NCBI RefSeq assembly: GCF_002813455.1
Contig: NZ_PHHE01000001.1
Location: forward strand, 3,957,001-4,021,000
From: Pseudomonas baetica
Lineage (GTDB): Bacteria; Pseudomonadota; Gammaproteobacteria; Pseudomonadales; Pseudomonadaceae
DNA length: 64,000 bases
Direction: 5' to 3'
Part shown: positions 55,626-64,000 of the stretch, in pieces
Numbering within the stretch: position 1 is the first letter of the stretch
Layout: each line of letters opens with the position of its first letter
Position numbers and translations under genes: made by a program
The notes under the pieces: generated by a model
Database searches by the model: none
The model's input: the letters and a program-made list of their open reading frames with translations, nothing else
What the model was told of the DNA's origin: nothing

Positions 55626-57329
55626 TTACTGAGCAACCGGCGTGATATCACGCATCGGCTTGCCTTTCACCGGTGCATCGCCCGCGACGTAGTAAGCAGC
55701 GGTGCTACGCGGCAATGGCTTGCGGCCACGGATCTTGTCGGCGATTTTCTCGGCGATCATGATCGTCGGCGCGTTCAGGTTGCCGGTGGTGATGATCGGC
55801 ATGATCGAGGCATCGACCACACGCAGGCTCTGCATGCCGTGCACGCGACCTTCGCCATCGACCACAGCCATCTCGTCAGTGCCCATCTTGCACGAGCAGG
55901 ACGGGTGGAACGCGGTTTCGGCGTGCTCACGGATGAACTTGTCCAGTTGCTCATCGGTTTGCACTTCGATGCCCGGGCTGATTTCGCGGCCACGGAAGGC
56001 GTCCAGTGCCGGCTGTTGCATGATTTCACGGGTCAGGCGGATGCCATCGCGAAATTCCTGCCAGTCCTGCTCGGTGGCCATGTAGTTGAACAGGATGCTC
56101 GGGTGCTGACGCGGATCCTTGGATTTGACCTGGATGCGACCACGGCTTGGCGAACGCATGGAACCCATGTGCGCCTGGAAACCGTGCTCTTTCACACCGT
56201 TGCTGCCGTTGTAGTTAATCGCGACCGGCAGGAAGTGGTACTGGATGTTCGGCCATTCGAATTCCGGACGCGAGCGGATGAACCCGCCGGCTTCGAACTG
56301 GTTGCTGGCGCCGATACCGGTGCCGTTGAACAGCCACTCGGCACCGATGGCTGGCTGGTTGTACCAGAGCAGCGACGGGTACAGCGAAACCGGTTGGGTG
56401 CAAGCGTATTGCAGGTACAGCTCAAGGTGATCCTGCAGGTTTTCACCCACGCCCGGCAGATCGTGAACAACCGGGATGTCGAGGCTTTCCAGCAGTTTTG
56501 CCGGGCCTACACCGGAACGTTGCAGAATCTGCGGCGAAGCAATGGCGCCGGAGCACAGCAGGACTTCTTTGCGCGCTTTGACTTCAACACGCTCTTCAGC
56601 GTCGCCGACCAGGTAGCGCACGCCAACGGCACGCTTGCCTTCGAACAGGATCTTGTCGGTCAGGGCGTGGGTGACGATGGTCAGGGTCGAACGCTTTTTG
56701 GCAACGTCAAGGTAGCCCCGGGCGGTGGACGCACGACGGCCATTTGGCGTCACGGTGCGGTCCATCGGGCCGAAACCTTCCTGCTGGTAGCCGTTCAAGT
56801 CTTCGGTGCGCGGGTAACCGGCCTGTACGCCCGCTTCAACCATGGCGTGGAACAACGGGTTGTTGCCCGCCTTAGGCGTGGTCACGCTGACCGGGCCTTC
56901 ACCACCGTGGTAGTCGTTCGGGCCGATGTCGCGGGTTTCCGCTTTGCGGAAATACGGCAGGCAGTTCAGGTAGTCCCAATCTTCAAGGCCCGGCAGCTTG
57001 GCCCAGTTGTCGTAGTCCATCGCGTTGCCGCGGATGTAGCACATGCCGTTGATCAGCGAAGAGCCGCCGAGGCCTTTGCCGCGACCGCATTCCATCCGGC
57101 GACCGTCCATGTGTGGCTCTGGATCGGTTTCGTAGGCCCAGTTGTAGCGACGGCCTTGCAGCGGGAACGCCAGTGCGGCGGGCATTTGCGTACGGAAGTC
57201 CAGACGGTAATCCGGGCCGCCTGCTTCGAGCAGCAGAACGGTGACGCCAGCGTCTTCAGTCAGACGGGTCGCCAGGGTGTTACCGGCCGAGCCGGCACCG
57301 ATGATGATGTAATCGAATTCTTGGGACAT
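55626..57329 (-). CDS. betA: Choline dehydrogenase
   Basis: BetA is a membrane-associated FAD GMC oxidoreductase that oxidises choline to betaine aldehyde. The 567-aa protein has the FAD motif [40 protein letters not shown] and the C-terminal [10 protein letters not shown] with [19 protein letters not shown] 57329 (MSQEFDY) is the family start. It is last in the betI-betB-betA group, 152 bp after betB with a REP pair between. A 627-codon ORF on the opposite strand is a shadow. Confidence 0.96.
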   Translation of the reverse strand: MSQEFDYIIIGAGSAGNTLATRLTEDAGVTVLLLEAGGPDYRLDFRTQMPAALAFPLQGRRYNWAYETDPEPHMDGRRMECGRGKGLGGSSLINGMCYIRGNAMDYDNWAKLPGLEDWDYLNCLPYFRKAETRDIGPNDYHGGEGPVSVTTPKAGNNPLFHAMVEAGVQAGYPRTEDLNGYQQEGFGPMDRTVTPNGRRASTARGYLDVAKKRSTLTIVTHALTDKILFEGKRAVGVRYLVGDAEERVEVKARKEVLLCSGAIASPQILQRSGVGPAKLLESLDIPVVHDLPGVGENLQDHLELYLQYACTQPVSLYPSLLWYNQPAIGAEWLFNGTGIGASNQFEAGGFIRSRPEFEWPNIQYHFLPVAINYNGSNGVKEHGFQAHMGSMRSPSRGRIQVKSKDPRQHPSILFNYMATEQDWQEFRDGIRLTREIMQQPALDAFRGREISPGIEVQTDEQLDKFIREHAETAFHPSCSCKMGTDEMAVVDGEGRVHGMQSLRVVDASIMPIITTGNLNAPTIMIAEKIADKIRGRKPLPRSTAAYYVAGDAPVKGKPMRDITPVAQ

Positions 57330-57387
57330 TGAATGCACCCTCTTTGAAGTTGGTCAGGTCGGGCCTGACGAGTGCTTTGCACTCGAA

Positions 57388-57453
57388 TCGCGAGCGGGCT
57401 CGCTTCCACAGGAGACACTGTTCCAATGTGGGAGCGAGCCTGCTCGCGAAGGC
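57388..57453. repeat. REP pair (REPIN) inside the bet operon
   Basis: GCGAGCGGGCTCGCTTCCAC and an inverted GGGAGCGAGCCTGCTCGC copy lie between betB and betA, where they may attenuate or stabilise the mRNA. Confidence 0.83.
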
Positions 57454-57481
57454 GGCCTCGCGAGCAATACAAGACTCGGTC

Positions 57482-58954
57482 TTAGAACACCGAGACATAA
57501 TCGCCCAGCTCGACCTGTACCGATTTGATGCGAGTGAAGTTGTTCAGCGAGCTGATGCCGTTCTCACGGCCAACGCCCGACTGCTTGTAACCGCCCACCG
57601 GCATTTTTGCGTCGGACTCGCCCCAGGCGTTGATCCAGCAGATACCGGCTTCCAGTTGATGAATCACGCGGTGAGCGCGGTTCAGGTCTTTGGTGACGAT
57701 ACCGGCGGCCAGGCCGAAGTCGGTGTCGTTGGCGCGGCGGATCACTTCTTCTTCGGTCTCGTAGGAGAGGATCGCCATGACCGGGCCAAAGATTTCTTCA
57801 CGAACGATGGTCATGTCGTCGGTGCAATCGGTGAACACGGTCGGAGCAACGAATGCGCCTTTGGCGAATTCGCCGTCGGTCAGACGCTCGCCGCCGCACA
57901 GGACGCGGGCACCTTCTTCTTTACCCTTGGCGATGTAGCCCAGCACGCTTTCCATGTGCGGGAAGCTGACCAGCGGGCCGAAGTTGGTGTTTTCGTCTTC
58001 CGGGTTGCCGATGCGGATGCGCGCAACGCGCTCGACGATCTTGGCTTCGAAAGCGGCTTTCAGGTGGCTCGGTACGAACACGCGAGTGCCGTTGGTGCAG
58101 ACCTGACCGGAGCTGTAGAAGTTGGCCATCATCGCGGTGTCGGCAGCGCGATCCAGATCGGCGTCGTCGCAGATGATCAGCGGGGATTTGCCACCCAGTT
58201 CCATGGTCACGTCTTTGAGCGACGAAGCCGAAGCGCTGGCCATTACTTTTTTACCGGTGTCGGTGCCGCCAGTGAACGAGATTTTCTCGATGCGCGGGTG
58301 CTCGGTCAGCCAGGTGCCGACTTCGCGGCCGCTGCCGGTCAGAACGTTGAACACACCATTCGGTACGCCGGCTGCGGTGTAGATTTCAGCCAGTTTCAGG
58401 GTAGTCAGCGAGGTGACTTCGCTTGGCTTGAAGATCATCGCGTTACCGGCGGCCAGCGCTGGAGCGGATTTCCACAGAGCGATCTGGATCGGGTAGTTCC
58501 ACGCGCCGATACCGGCGACAACGCCCAGCGGCTCGCGACGGGTGTAAACGAATGCGGTGTCACGCAGCGGGATCTGCTCGCCTTCGATGGCGGGTACCAG
58601 GCCTGCGTAGTATTCCAGCACGTCGGCGCCGGTGACGATGTCGACGTACTTGGTTTCGGAGAAGGCTTTACCGGTGTCCAGGGTTTCCAGAGCAGCCAGT
58701 TCATCGTTGCGCTCGCGCAGGATGTCGACGGCGCGGCGCAGGATGCGCGAACGCTCCATGGCGGTCATCGCGGCCCAGATTTTCTGGCCCTTTTCGGCGC
58801 TGACCACAGCGCGCTCGACGTCTTCCTTGGTCGCACGTTGCACTTGGGCGAGGACTTCACCGTTCGCCGGGTTGATGGCTTCGAAGGTGGCATCGCTGCC
58901 AGCGTCGGAGTACGCGCCATCGATGTAGAGTTTTTGCAGTTCGAAACGGGCCAT
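57482..58954 (-). CDS. betB: Betaine aldehyde dehydrogenase
   Basis: BetB oxidises betaine aldehyde to glycine betaine with NAD(P). The 490-aa ALDH has [16 protein letters not shown], the catalytic Glu in [10 protein letters not shown], the catalytic Cys in [12 protein letters not shown] and the C-terminal [23 protein letters not shown] 58954 ([13 protein letters not shown]) gives the exact family length. It lies between betI and betA. Confidence 0.97.
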   Translation of the reverse strand: MARFELQKLYIDGAYSDAGSDATFEAINPANGEVLAQVQRATKEDVERAVVSAEKGQKIWAAMTAMERSRILRRAVDILRERNDELAALETLDTGKAFSETKYVDIVTGADVLEYYAGLVPAIEGEQIPLRDTAFVYTRREPLGVVAGIGAWNYPIQIALWKSAPALAAGNAMIFKPSEVTSLTTLKLAEIYTAAGVPNGVFNVLTGSGREVGTWLTEHPRIEKISFTGGTDTGKKVMASASASSLKDVTMELGGKSPLIICDDADLDRAADTAMMANFYSSGQVCTNGTRVFVPSHLKAAFEAKIVERVARIRIGNPEDENTNFGPLVSFPHMESVLGYIAKGKEEGARVLCGGERLTDGEFAKGAFVAPTVFTDCTDDMTIVREEIFGPVMAILSYETEEEVIRRANDTDFGLAAGIVTKDLNRAHRVIHQLEAGICWINAWGESDAKMPVGGYKQSGVGRENGISSLNNFTRIKSVQVELGDYVSVF

Positions 58955-59043
58955 AGTGTCCTCGCAAGTGCATTGGTTGTTGGCGTTGACCACCGCGATG
59001 AGGCTGCGGTGGCGGTTCAGGGGCCGAGCTTTTTCTGTGTGCT

Positions 59044-59637
59044 CTAGCTCACCTGCTTGGCCAATTGGAAATCCATGTATTCGTAAGCGATCTGTTGCGC
59101 CTGCGCCGTGTCGAAAGCGTCTCCCGACAGTGCGCCGCGCAACCACAAACCGTCGATCAACGCTGCCAGTCCACGCGCTGCGCTGCGCGCATCTTCGAGC
59201 GGCAACACACGGCGGAACTCGCAGCACAGGTTGGAATACAGACGGTGATCGTTGATCCGCTGCAACCTGTGCAAAGACGGCTGGTGCATGCTGGTGGCCC
59301 AGAAGGCCAGCCAGGTTTTCATTGCCGGGCCATTGACCTGGCTGGCGTCGAAGTTGCCTTCGATGATCACCTGCAGATGCGCCCGTGGGCTGTCATCTGC
59401 CAACGCCTGACGGCGCGCGGTGACGTTCTCGCTGAGGACGTTCATCAGATACCGCATCGTGGCGGCAATCAGGCCATTCTTGTCCTGAAAATAGTGACTG
59501 ATGATGCCATTCGAGACACCGGCCAAACGGGCGATCAGCGCAATGCTGGCGTCCCCCATTCCGACCTGATCGACCGCCTGCAAAGTGGCTTCGATCAGTT
59601 GTTGGCGGCGGATGGGTTGCATACCGACCTTGGGCAT
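59044..59637 (-). CDS. betI: Choline-responsive TetR repressor BetI
   Basis: BetI represses the bet genes until choline is present. The 197-aa protein starts [20 protein letters not shown], with a TetR HTH ([20 protein letters not shown]) at about 25-55 and a C-terminal ligand-binding part. A start 9 bp further upstream is possible but the chosen one matches the family. It precedes betB-betA. A perfect operator-like palindrome lies 70 bp upstream. Confidence 0.96.
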   Translation of the reverse strand: MPKVGMQPIRRQQLIEATLQAVDQVGMGDASIALIARLAGVSNGIISHYFQDKNGLIAATMRYLMNVLSENVTARRQALADDSPRAHLQVIIEGNFDASQVNGPAMKTWLAFWATSMHQPSLHRLQRINDHRLYSNLCCEFRRVLPLEDARSAARGLAALIDGLWLRGALSGDAFDTAQAQQIAYEYMDFQLAKQVS

Positions 59638-59707
59638 CTTGCACATCTCCTTAGGCCTTCCGAGCGGCGAATGACGCCTATCGGATTGACGGCCAGTCTA
59701 TTTTGTT

Positions 59708-59727
59708 TTGATTGAACGTTCAATCAA
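59708..59727. promoter_or_regulatory. BetI operator palindrome
   Basis: TTGATTGAACGTTCAATCAA is a perfect 20-bp palindrome in the betI-betT intergenic region. BetI sites in Pseudomonas have this kind of TTGAACGTTCAA core. The rest of 59728-60066 shows no convincing gene; it must contain the betT promoter. Confidence 0.8.
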
Positions 59728-60066
59728 CAAAGAATAAGATCTGCGACAAATCGTCGCTGCCTACAGCTTTTTCCTACGTGTATGTGGCGATAAAACCGAC
59801 ATCCAAAAATGCTTGAAACCTGTATGGGGCATGGCGCGGTTCGCGATTCGAAGGACGTGTTGAAAGGGCAAGACGCTCGGGGCCAGGTTTCGGATGAACG
59901 TCCGGACACCTTCGGCCACGAAAGCGATTCGCAGCGCCATTTCGGCAGGTTCGGGCTTTTTTCGGGGTGTCTTTATATCACCCGCCGGTCGGCTGCCAAC
60001 TAACCGATTGGTCGGGTTCCGTGTTGCCTTGTGTTCTTCTCTCGCACTGCCTGGAGCATTTGTGCC

Positions 60067-62064
60067 ATGAGTTCTGCCTCGCTAATAAAGACCCCGCCCG
60101 AGAAGGTGACGGTCAACGGTTGGGTGTTTTACACCTCTACCGCGCTGATTCTGTTGTTGACCGCCATTCTGATCATCGCCCCGCAAGAGGCCGGCAGGAT
60201 GTTGAGTGTGGCTCAGGCCTGGTTGTCGCGCAGCTTCGGCTGGTACTACATGGTGGTGATCGCCGCTTACCTGGTGTTTGTGGTGGGCCTGGCGTTTTCC
60301 TCCTACGGCAAACTCAAACTGGGCAGCAAGGACGACACCCCGGATTTCAGTTACGGCGCCTGGGCGGGGATGCTGTTCTCGTCGGGTATCGGCATTTCGC
60401 TGCTGTACTTCGGCGCGTCCGAGCCGCTGGATCACTACTTCAATCCGCCGGAAGGCGCAGCGGCCACCAACATGGCCGCGCGTCAGGCGGTGCAGCTGAC
60501 GTTCCTGCACTGGGGCCTGCACGGCTGGGCGATCTACGCACTGGTCGGTCTGGCGGTGGCTTACTTTGCCTACCGTCACAACCAGCCGCTGGCCCTGCGT
60601 TCGGCGCTGTATCCGCTGGTCGGTGAGCGTTGGGTCAAAGGCGCGGCCGGTCACGCGGTGGACGGCTTCGGCATGTTCGTGACCCTGCTGGGTCTGGTGA
60701 CCAACCTGGGGATCGGCTCGCTGCAAGTGTCCTCTGGCCTGGAAAACCTGTTCGGCATGGAGCACAGCAACACCAATCTGCTGATCGTGATCATTGTGAT
60801 GAGCACCGTGGCGACCATCGCTGCCGTGTCCGGCGTGGAAAACGGCATTCGTCGTCTGTCCAACCTGAACATCGTGCTGTTCAGCGGTCTGCTGATTTTC
60901 GTGCTGTTGTTCGGCCCGACCTTGCACCTGCTCAACGGCTTCGTGCAGAACATCGGCGATTACCTCAACGGCATCGTCCTGAAAACGTTCGACCTTTATG
61001 TGTACGAAGGCAGTGGCGAGAAATCCGAGCGCTGGATGGGCCTGTGGACTCTGTTCTACTGGGCCTGGTGGATTTCCTGGGCGCCATTCGTCGGCATGTT
61101 TATCGCGCGTATTTCCCGTGGTCGCACCGTGCGTGAACTGGTGGCTGGCGTACTGCTGATTCCGCTGGGCTTCACTTTGGCCTGGCTGTCGATCTTCGGT
61201 AACTCGGCGCTGGATCTGGTGATGAACCAGGGGGCGGTTGAGTTGGGCAAGACGGCGCTGGAACAGCCGTCGATGGCGATCTATCAATTGCTTGAGCACT
61301 ACCCGGCGTCGAAAGTCGTCATCGGTGTGTCGATCTTTGTCGGTTTCGTGCTGTTCCTGACCCCGGCCGACTCTGGCGCGGTGATGATGGCGAACCTGTC
61401 CTGCAAGGGCGGCAACGTCGACGAAGATGCGCCGCACTGGCTGCGAATCTTCTGGTCGGCGGTGATTACCCTGGTGACCATCGGTCTGCTGTTCGCCGGT
61501 AACTTCGAGGCCATGCAAACCATGGTCGTGCTGGCCGGTCTGCCGTTCTCGGTGGTGTTGGTGTTCTTCATGTTTGGCCTGCACAAGGCCATGCGCCAGG
61601 ACGTGCAGATCGAACAGGAGCAAGCGCAACTGGCGGAGCGCGGTCGTCGTGGTTTCAGCGAGCGTCTGACGCAGCTGGATCTGCAGCCGAGCCAATCGGT
61701 GGTGCAACGCTTCATGGACAAGCAGGTCAGCCCGGCGCTGGAAGACGCGGCTGCGCAAATGCGCGCTCAGGGCCTGGAAGTGCAAACGCTGCTGGGTAAA
61801 TCCAAGCGCTGCATGGGCGTACGCATCGAGATGGAAGAGGGCAACCCTTTCGTTTACGAAGTGAGCCTGGAAGGCTATCTGGCGACGCCGAGCGAATCGG
61901 TCGAGTCTGAAGAGACGCGTCAGCGTTTCTATCGCGCCGAGGTGTATCTGCACAACGGCAGCCAGGATTACGACCTGATGGGCTTCACGCAGGATCAGAT
62001 CACACGCGATGTGCTCGATCAGTTTGAAAGCCATCGGCAGCTCCTTGGCCGGGTGTACAGCTAA
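60067..62064 (+). CDS. betT: BCCT-family choline transporter BetT
   Basis: BetT imports choline using ion or proton gradients. The 665-aa protein has 12 predicted membrane helices with the BCCT signature TLFYWAWWISWAPFVGMFIA and GFTLAWLSIFGNSALDLVM. A long C-terminal cytoplasmic tail (about 150 residues) is typical of osmosensing high-capacity BetT forms. ATG 60067 excludes a 12-codon extension. It is divergent from betI-betB-betA. A 777-codon opposite-strand ORF is a His/Arg/Gln-rich shadow. Confidence 0.95.
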   Translation: MSSASLIKTPPEKVTVNGWVFYTSTALILLLTAILIIAPQEAGRMLSVAQAWLSRSFGWYYMVVIAAYLVFVVGLAFSSYGKLKLGSKDDTPDFSYGAWAGMLFSSGIGISLLYFGASEPLDHYFNPPEGAAATNMAARQAVQLTFLHWGLHGWAIYALVGLAVAYFAYRHNQPLALRSALYPLVGERWVKGAAGHAVDGFGMFVTLLGLVTNLGIGSLQVSSGLENLFGMEHSNTNLLIVIIVMSTVATIAAVSGVENGIRRLSNLNIVLFSGLLIFVLLFGPTLHLLNGFVQNIGDYLNGIVLKTFDLYVYEGSGEKSERWMGLWTLFYWAWWISWAPFVGMFIARISRGRTVRELVAGVLLIPLGFTLAWLSIFGNSALDLVMNQGAVELGKTALEQPSMAIYQLLEHYPASKVVIGVSIFVGFVLFLTPADSGAVMMANLSCKGGNVDEDAPHWLRIFWSAVITLVTIGLLFAGNFEAMQTMVVLAGLPFSVVLVFFMFGLHKAMRQDVQIEQEQAQLAERGRRGFSERLTQLDLQPSQSVVQRFMDKQVSPALEDAAAQMRAQGLEVQTLLGKSKRCMGVRIEMEEGNPFVYEVSLEGYLATPSESVESEETRQRFYRAEVYLHNGSQDYDLMGFTQDQITRDVLDQFESHRQLLGRVYS

Positions 62065-62108
62065 ACAGCAAGAGCGCGGTGTTTCTGTCTGAAGCACCGC
62101 GCCGCGTT

Positions 62109-62192
62109 CTTCGCGAGCAGGCTCGCTCCCACAGGTGACCGAGTTGCTGCTGGGGAATGCGATCAAATGTGGGAGCGGGCTTGCTCGCGAAG
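62109..62192. repeat. REP pair (REPIN)
   Basis: Inverted GCGAGCAGGCTCGCTCCCAC and GTGGGAGCGGGCTTGCTCGC copies lie downstream of betT. Confidence 0.85.
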
Positions 62193-62219
62193 GGGCCTTT
62201 GGCCGCAACGGTGTTGCAT

Positions 62220-62250
62220 GATCGTTCCCACGCAGAGCGTGGGAACGATC
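62220..62250. repeat. Perfect hairpin repeat GATCGTTCCCACGC / GCGTGGGAACGATC
   Basis: The 14-bp arms with an AGA loop belong to a hairpin repeat common in gammaproteobacterial intergenic regions. It stands between convergent betT and choV. Confidence 0.75.
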
Positions 62251-62251
62251 A

Positions 62252-62277
62252 CGCCGCGATCCTCTCGCGGCGTTTTT
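62252..62277 (+). terminator. Rho-independent terminator downstream of betT
   Basis: CGCCGCGA and TCGCGGCG arms followed by TTTTT, on the plus strand, 188 bp after betT and 14 bp before the end of choV. Confidence 0.75.
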
Positions 62278-62290
62278 GTGTCTGCGGTAC

Positions 62291-63469
62291 TTACCCCAGG
62301 TTCTTGCCCAGCAACGCGTGATACAGCTCGCTGTCGCCCAGGATCCCCACCACATGATTGTTATCGTGCAGCACCAGTTTGTTGCCGGTCTGATAACGAA
62401 TCTGCAACGCATCACGCATGCCGATATTCGAGTCCACCAGCGTCGGCCGACGCTCCAGCCCTTCGACGGCTTGCCCCGGTGCCCAATTCTGCAAGTCGAG
62501 GGCCGCGCCGTTCTGTCGCGCGCCTTTGATGGTGTTGCCTTCGGCCAGGTCCAGCCACGAATCGCCGCCCGGATCGAGGCATACCGAGCCGTTGATGCGT
62601 TTGCACTTGTCCAGCGTGCGCATCAGGCTGCGCCCGCACAGTACGTTGAGTGGATTGGTGTGGGCGACGAAGGTGCGCACATAGTCGTCCGCCGGGTTCA
62701 GCACGATCTCTTCCGGCACGCTGTACTGGATGATCCGCCCGTCTTTCATGATCGCGATGCGGCTGCCGAGTTTCAGTGCCTCATCGAGGTCGTGACTCAC
62801 GAAGACAATGGTTTTGCTTAGCTTGCGTTGCAGTTCCAGCAGTTCATCCTGCAGGCCTTGGCGGATCAGCGGGTCGAGTGCCGAGAACGGCTCGTCCATC
62901 AGCAGAATGTCGGCGTCCATCGCCAGCGCCCGGGCCAGCCCCACGCGTTGCTGCATACCGCCAGAGAGTTCGTCGGGTTTCTTGTTGCGCCACTGGGTCA
63001 GGCCCACCAGTTCGAGTTTCTCGTCGACCAGCTTGCGCCGTTCCTTCTCCGGGCGACCCTGCATTTCCAGACCGAAGCTGATGTTCTCGCGCACCGTCAG
63101 CCAAGGCATCAATGCGAACTTCTGGAACACCATGGCGATGCGTTTGGTGCGCATCATTTTCAGCTCGGCAGGCGTACAGGAAGCGATGTCGATCTGGCGG
63201 TTTTCATGCTCGACAAACAGCTTGCCGCGACTGACAGTGTTGAGGCCGTTGATGCAGCGCAGCAGGCTCGACTTGCCGGAGCCGGACAGGCCCATCAGCA
63301 CGCAGATTTCGCCTTTGTTGATGTCCAGACTGGCCTTTTCCACACCGACAATCTGACCGGTCTTTTTCAGGATCTCGTTACGGGTCATGCCCTGATCCAG
63401 CAGCTTGAGCGCCTCGCGTGGATCCTTGGAGAAGATTACGTCGACGTCTTCGAAGCGAATTATGCTCAT
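62291..63469 (-). CDS. choV: Choline/betaine ABC transporter ATPase ChoV
   Basis: This is the ATP-binding subunit of a quaternary-amine (choline/betaine) ABC importer. The 392-aa protein has Walker A in MGLSGSGKSSLLRCINGLN, the signature LSGGMQQRVGLARALAMDA and Walker B ILLMDEPFSALD, plus a C-terminal CBS-like regulatory extension (about 280-392) typical of the ProV/ChoV group. It overlaps choW by 4 bp. Proximity to betT/betIBA supports a choline substrate. Confidence 0.9.
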   Translation of the reverse strand: MSIIRFEDVDVIFSKDPREALKLLDQGMTRNEILKKTGQIVGVEKASLDINKGEICVLMGLSGSGKSSLLRCINGLNTVSRGKLFVEHENRQIDIASCTPAELKMMRTKRIAMVFQKFALMPWLTVRENISFGLEMQGRPEKERRKLVDEKLELVGLTQWRNKKPDELSGGMQQRVGLARALAMDADILLMDEPFSALDPLIRQGLQDELLELQRKLSKTIVFVSHDLDEALKLGSRIAIMKDGRIIQYSVPEEIVLNPADDYVRTFVAHTNPLNVLCGRSLMRTLDKCKRINGSVCLDPGGDSWLDLAEGNTIKGARQNGAALDLQNWAPGQAVEGLERRPTLVDSNIGMRDALQIRYQTGNKLVLHDNNHVVGILGDSELYHALLGKNLG

Positions 63470-63999
63470 GCGTCACCCCCTACTTTAGCGTCGGGTTGTT
63501 TGCAGATACGGTCGAGCATGATCGCCAGCAGTACGATCGCCAGGCCCGCTTCGAAGCCCAGGGCGATATCAGCAGTGTTCAGTGCGTTGACCACCGGTTT
63601 GCCGAGTCCGTCGGCGCCCACCAGTGCCGCGATCACCACCATCGACAACGACAGCATGATGCACTGGGTGATGCCGGCAGCGATGCTCGGCATGGCGTGA
63701 GGCAGTTCGATCCGTGAGAGCAATTGGCGACGCGAGCAGCCGAAGGCCTTGCCGGCGTCCATCAGTTCTTGCGGGACATCGCGGATGCCCAGGTAGGTCA
63801 GGCGGATCGGCGCCGCGATGGCGAACACCACCGTGGAGATCAGGCCCGGCACCACACCCAGCCCGAAGAGGGTCAGGGTAGGAATGAGGTACACGAAGGT
63901 CGGTACGGTCTGCATCAGATCGAGTACCGGACGCATCACCGTGTAGAACATCGGTTTGTGCGCGGCGACGATGCCCAACGGCACGCCGATGACCACGCA
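63466..63999 (-). CDS. choW: Choline ABC transporter permease ChoW (C-terminal part)
   Basis: This is a ProW/ChoW-type permease cut by the window edge; the frame is open to the last base, so the GTG at 63996 is internal. The segments VPTFVYLIPTLTLFGLGVVP and the EAA-like loop (DVPQELMDAGKAFGCSRRQL) identify a BPD_transp_1 permease. It is followed by choV with a 4-bp overlap. The substrate-binding gene choX is expected upstream, outside the window. Confidence 0.9.
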   Translation of the reverse strand, partial: CVVIGVPLGIVAAHKPMFYTVMRPVLDLMQTVPTFVYLIPTLTLFGLGVVPGLISTVVFAIAAPIRLTYLGIRDVPQELMDAGKAFGCSRRQLLSRIELPHAMPSIAAGITQCIMLSLSMVVIAALVGADGLGKPVVNALNTADIALGFEAGLAIVLLAIMLDRICKQPDAKVGGDA

Positions 64000-64000
64000 G

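Noticed and set aside
55449..57332. A 627-codon plus-strand ORF opposite betA
   Set aside because: It runs through REP sequences and is the complement of a clear choline dehydrogenase.
59809..60003. A 64-codon ORF between betI and betT
   Set aside because: No ribosome-binding site, odd composition and overlap with the expected betT promoter region.
60082..62415. A 777-codon ORF on the minus strand opposite betT
   Set aside because: It is rich in His, Gln, Arg and has no domain. It is the codon-bias shadow of betT, which has full BCCT motifs and a proper start.

Overview
The window comes from the chromosome of a Pseudomonas, most likely of the P. fluorescens lineage. The evidence is the gene order and close relatedness of exsCEBA-exsD-pscB-L, betIBA-betT-choWV, tkt-epd-pgk-fba and mltA-ligB-metK, together with dozens of fluorescens-type REP sequences (GCGAGC...GCTCGC and the GATCAAAAGATCG type) between genes. 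No rRNA, tRNA or CRISPR array was recognised.

Region 1 (1-13.8 kb) is the right part of an Ysc/Psc-type type III secretion locus. It runs: end of popD; exsC-exsE-exsB-exsA (regulatory partner-switching circuit and pilotin); exsD; pscBCDEFGHIJKL (secretin, basal body, needle, sorting platform parts); then exoU-spcU, a patatin-like phospholipase effector with its chaperone. Gene order matches P. aeruginosa up to pscL, but there exoU lies elsewhere. Three promoters look ExsA-dependent, and a CRP/Vfr-like site precedes exsA. The locus carries no REP sequences and ends at a 1327-bp IS3-family element inserted into a REP.

Region 2 (15.3-30 kb) is core chromosome: an EamA transporter, a MAPEG protein, mltA, a cytochrome c', a DUF1090 protein, ligB, metK with an ArsR-methyltransferase regulator, and the carbon-metabolism run tkt-epd-pgk-fba.

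Region 3 (30-39.2 kb) is an AT-richer accessory island at the 3' end of fba. The fba 3' end appears three times: intact in fba, as a 297-bp partial copy after a hipBA toxin-antitoxin pair, and as a decayed relic 6 kb further on. Each copy is followed by its own terminator. Between and after them lie a RAYT transposase, a second copy of the IS3-family element, many short GGGGACGGATTTATTT repeats, and seven small orphan genes, two of them paralogs. Most orphan genes have a palindrome of the form CTGTCA-N4-TGACAG roughly 60-130 bp upstream, which suggests one shared regulator. This is the least understood part of the window.

Region 4 (39.2-64 kb) is again REP-rich core or flexible chromosome. 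It holds a DUF6124/DUF3077-type gene with a structured leader, a PL7 alginate lyase, a response regulator-PAS-GGDEF-EAL protein, a YgjP-like metalloprotein, elaA, a solute-binding protein, a YccS-type FUSC protein, a HI0933-type flavoprotein, dbpA, an MFS exporter, a TldD/TldE-like pair, and the choline-to-glycine-betaine system betA-betB-betI, betT, choV and choW (cut by the window edge).
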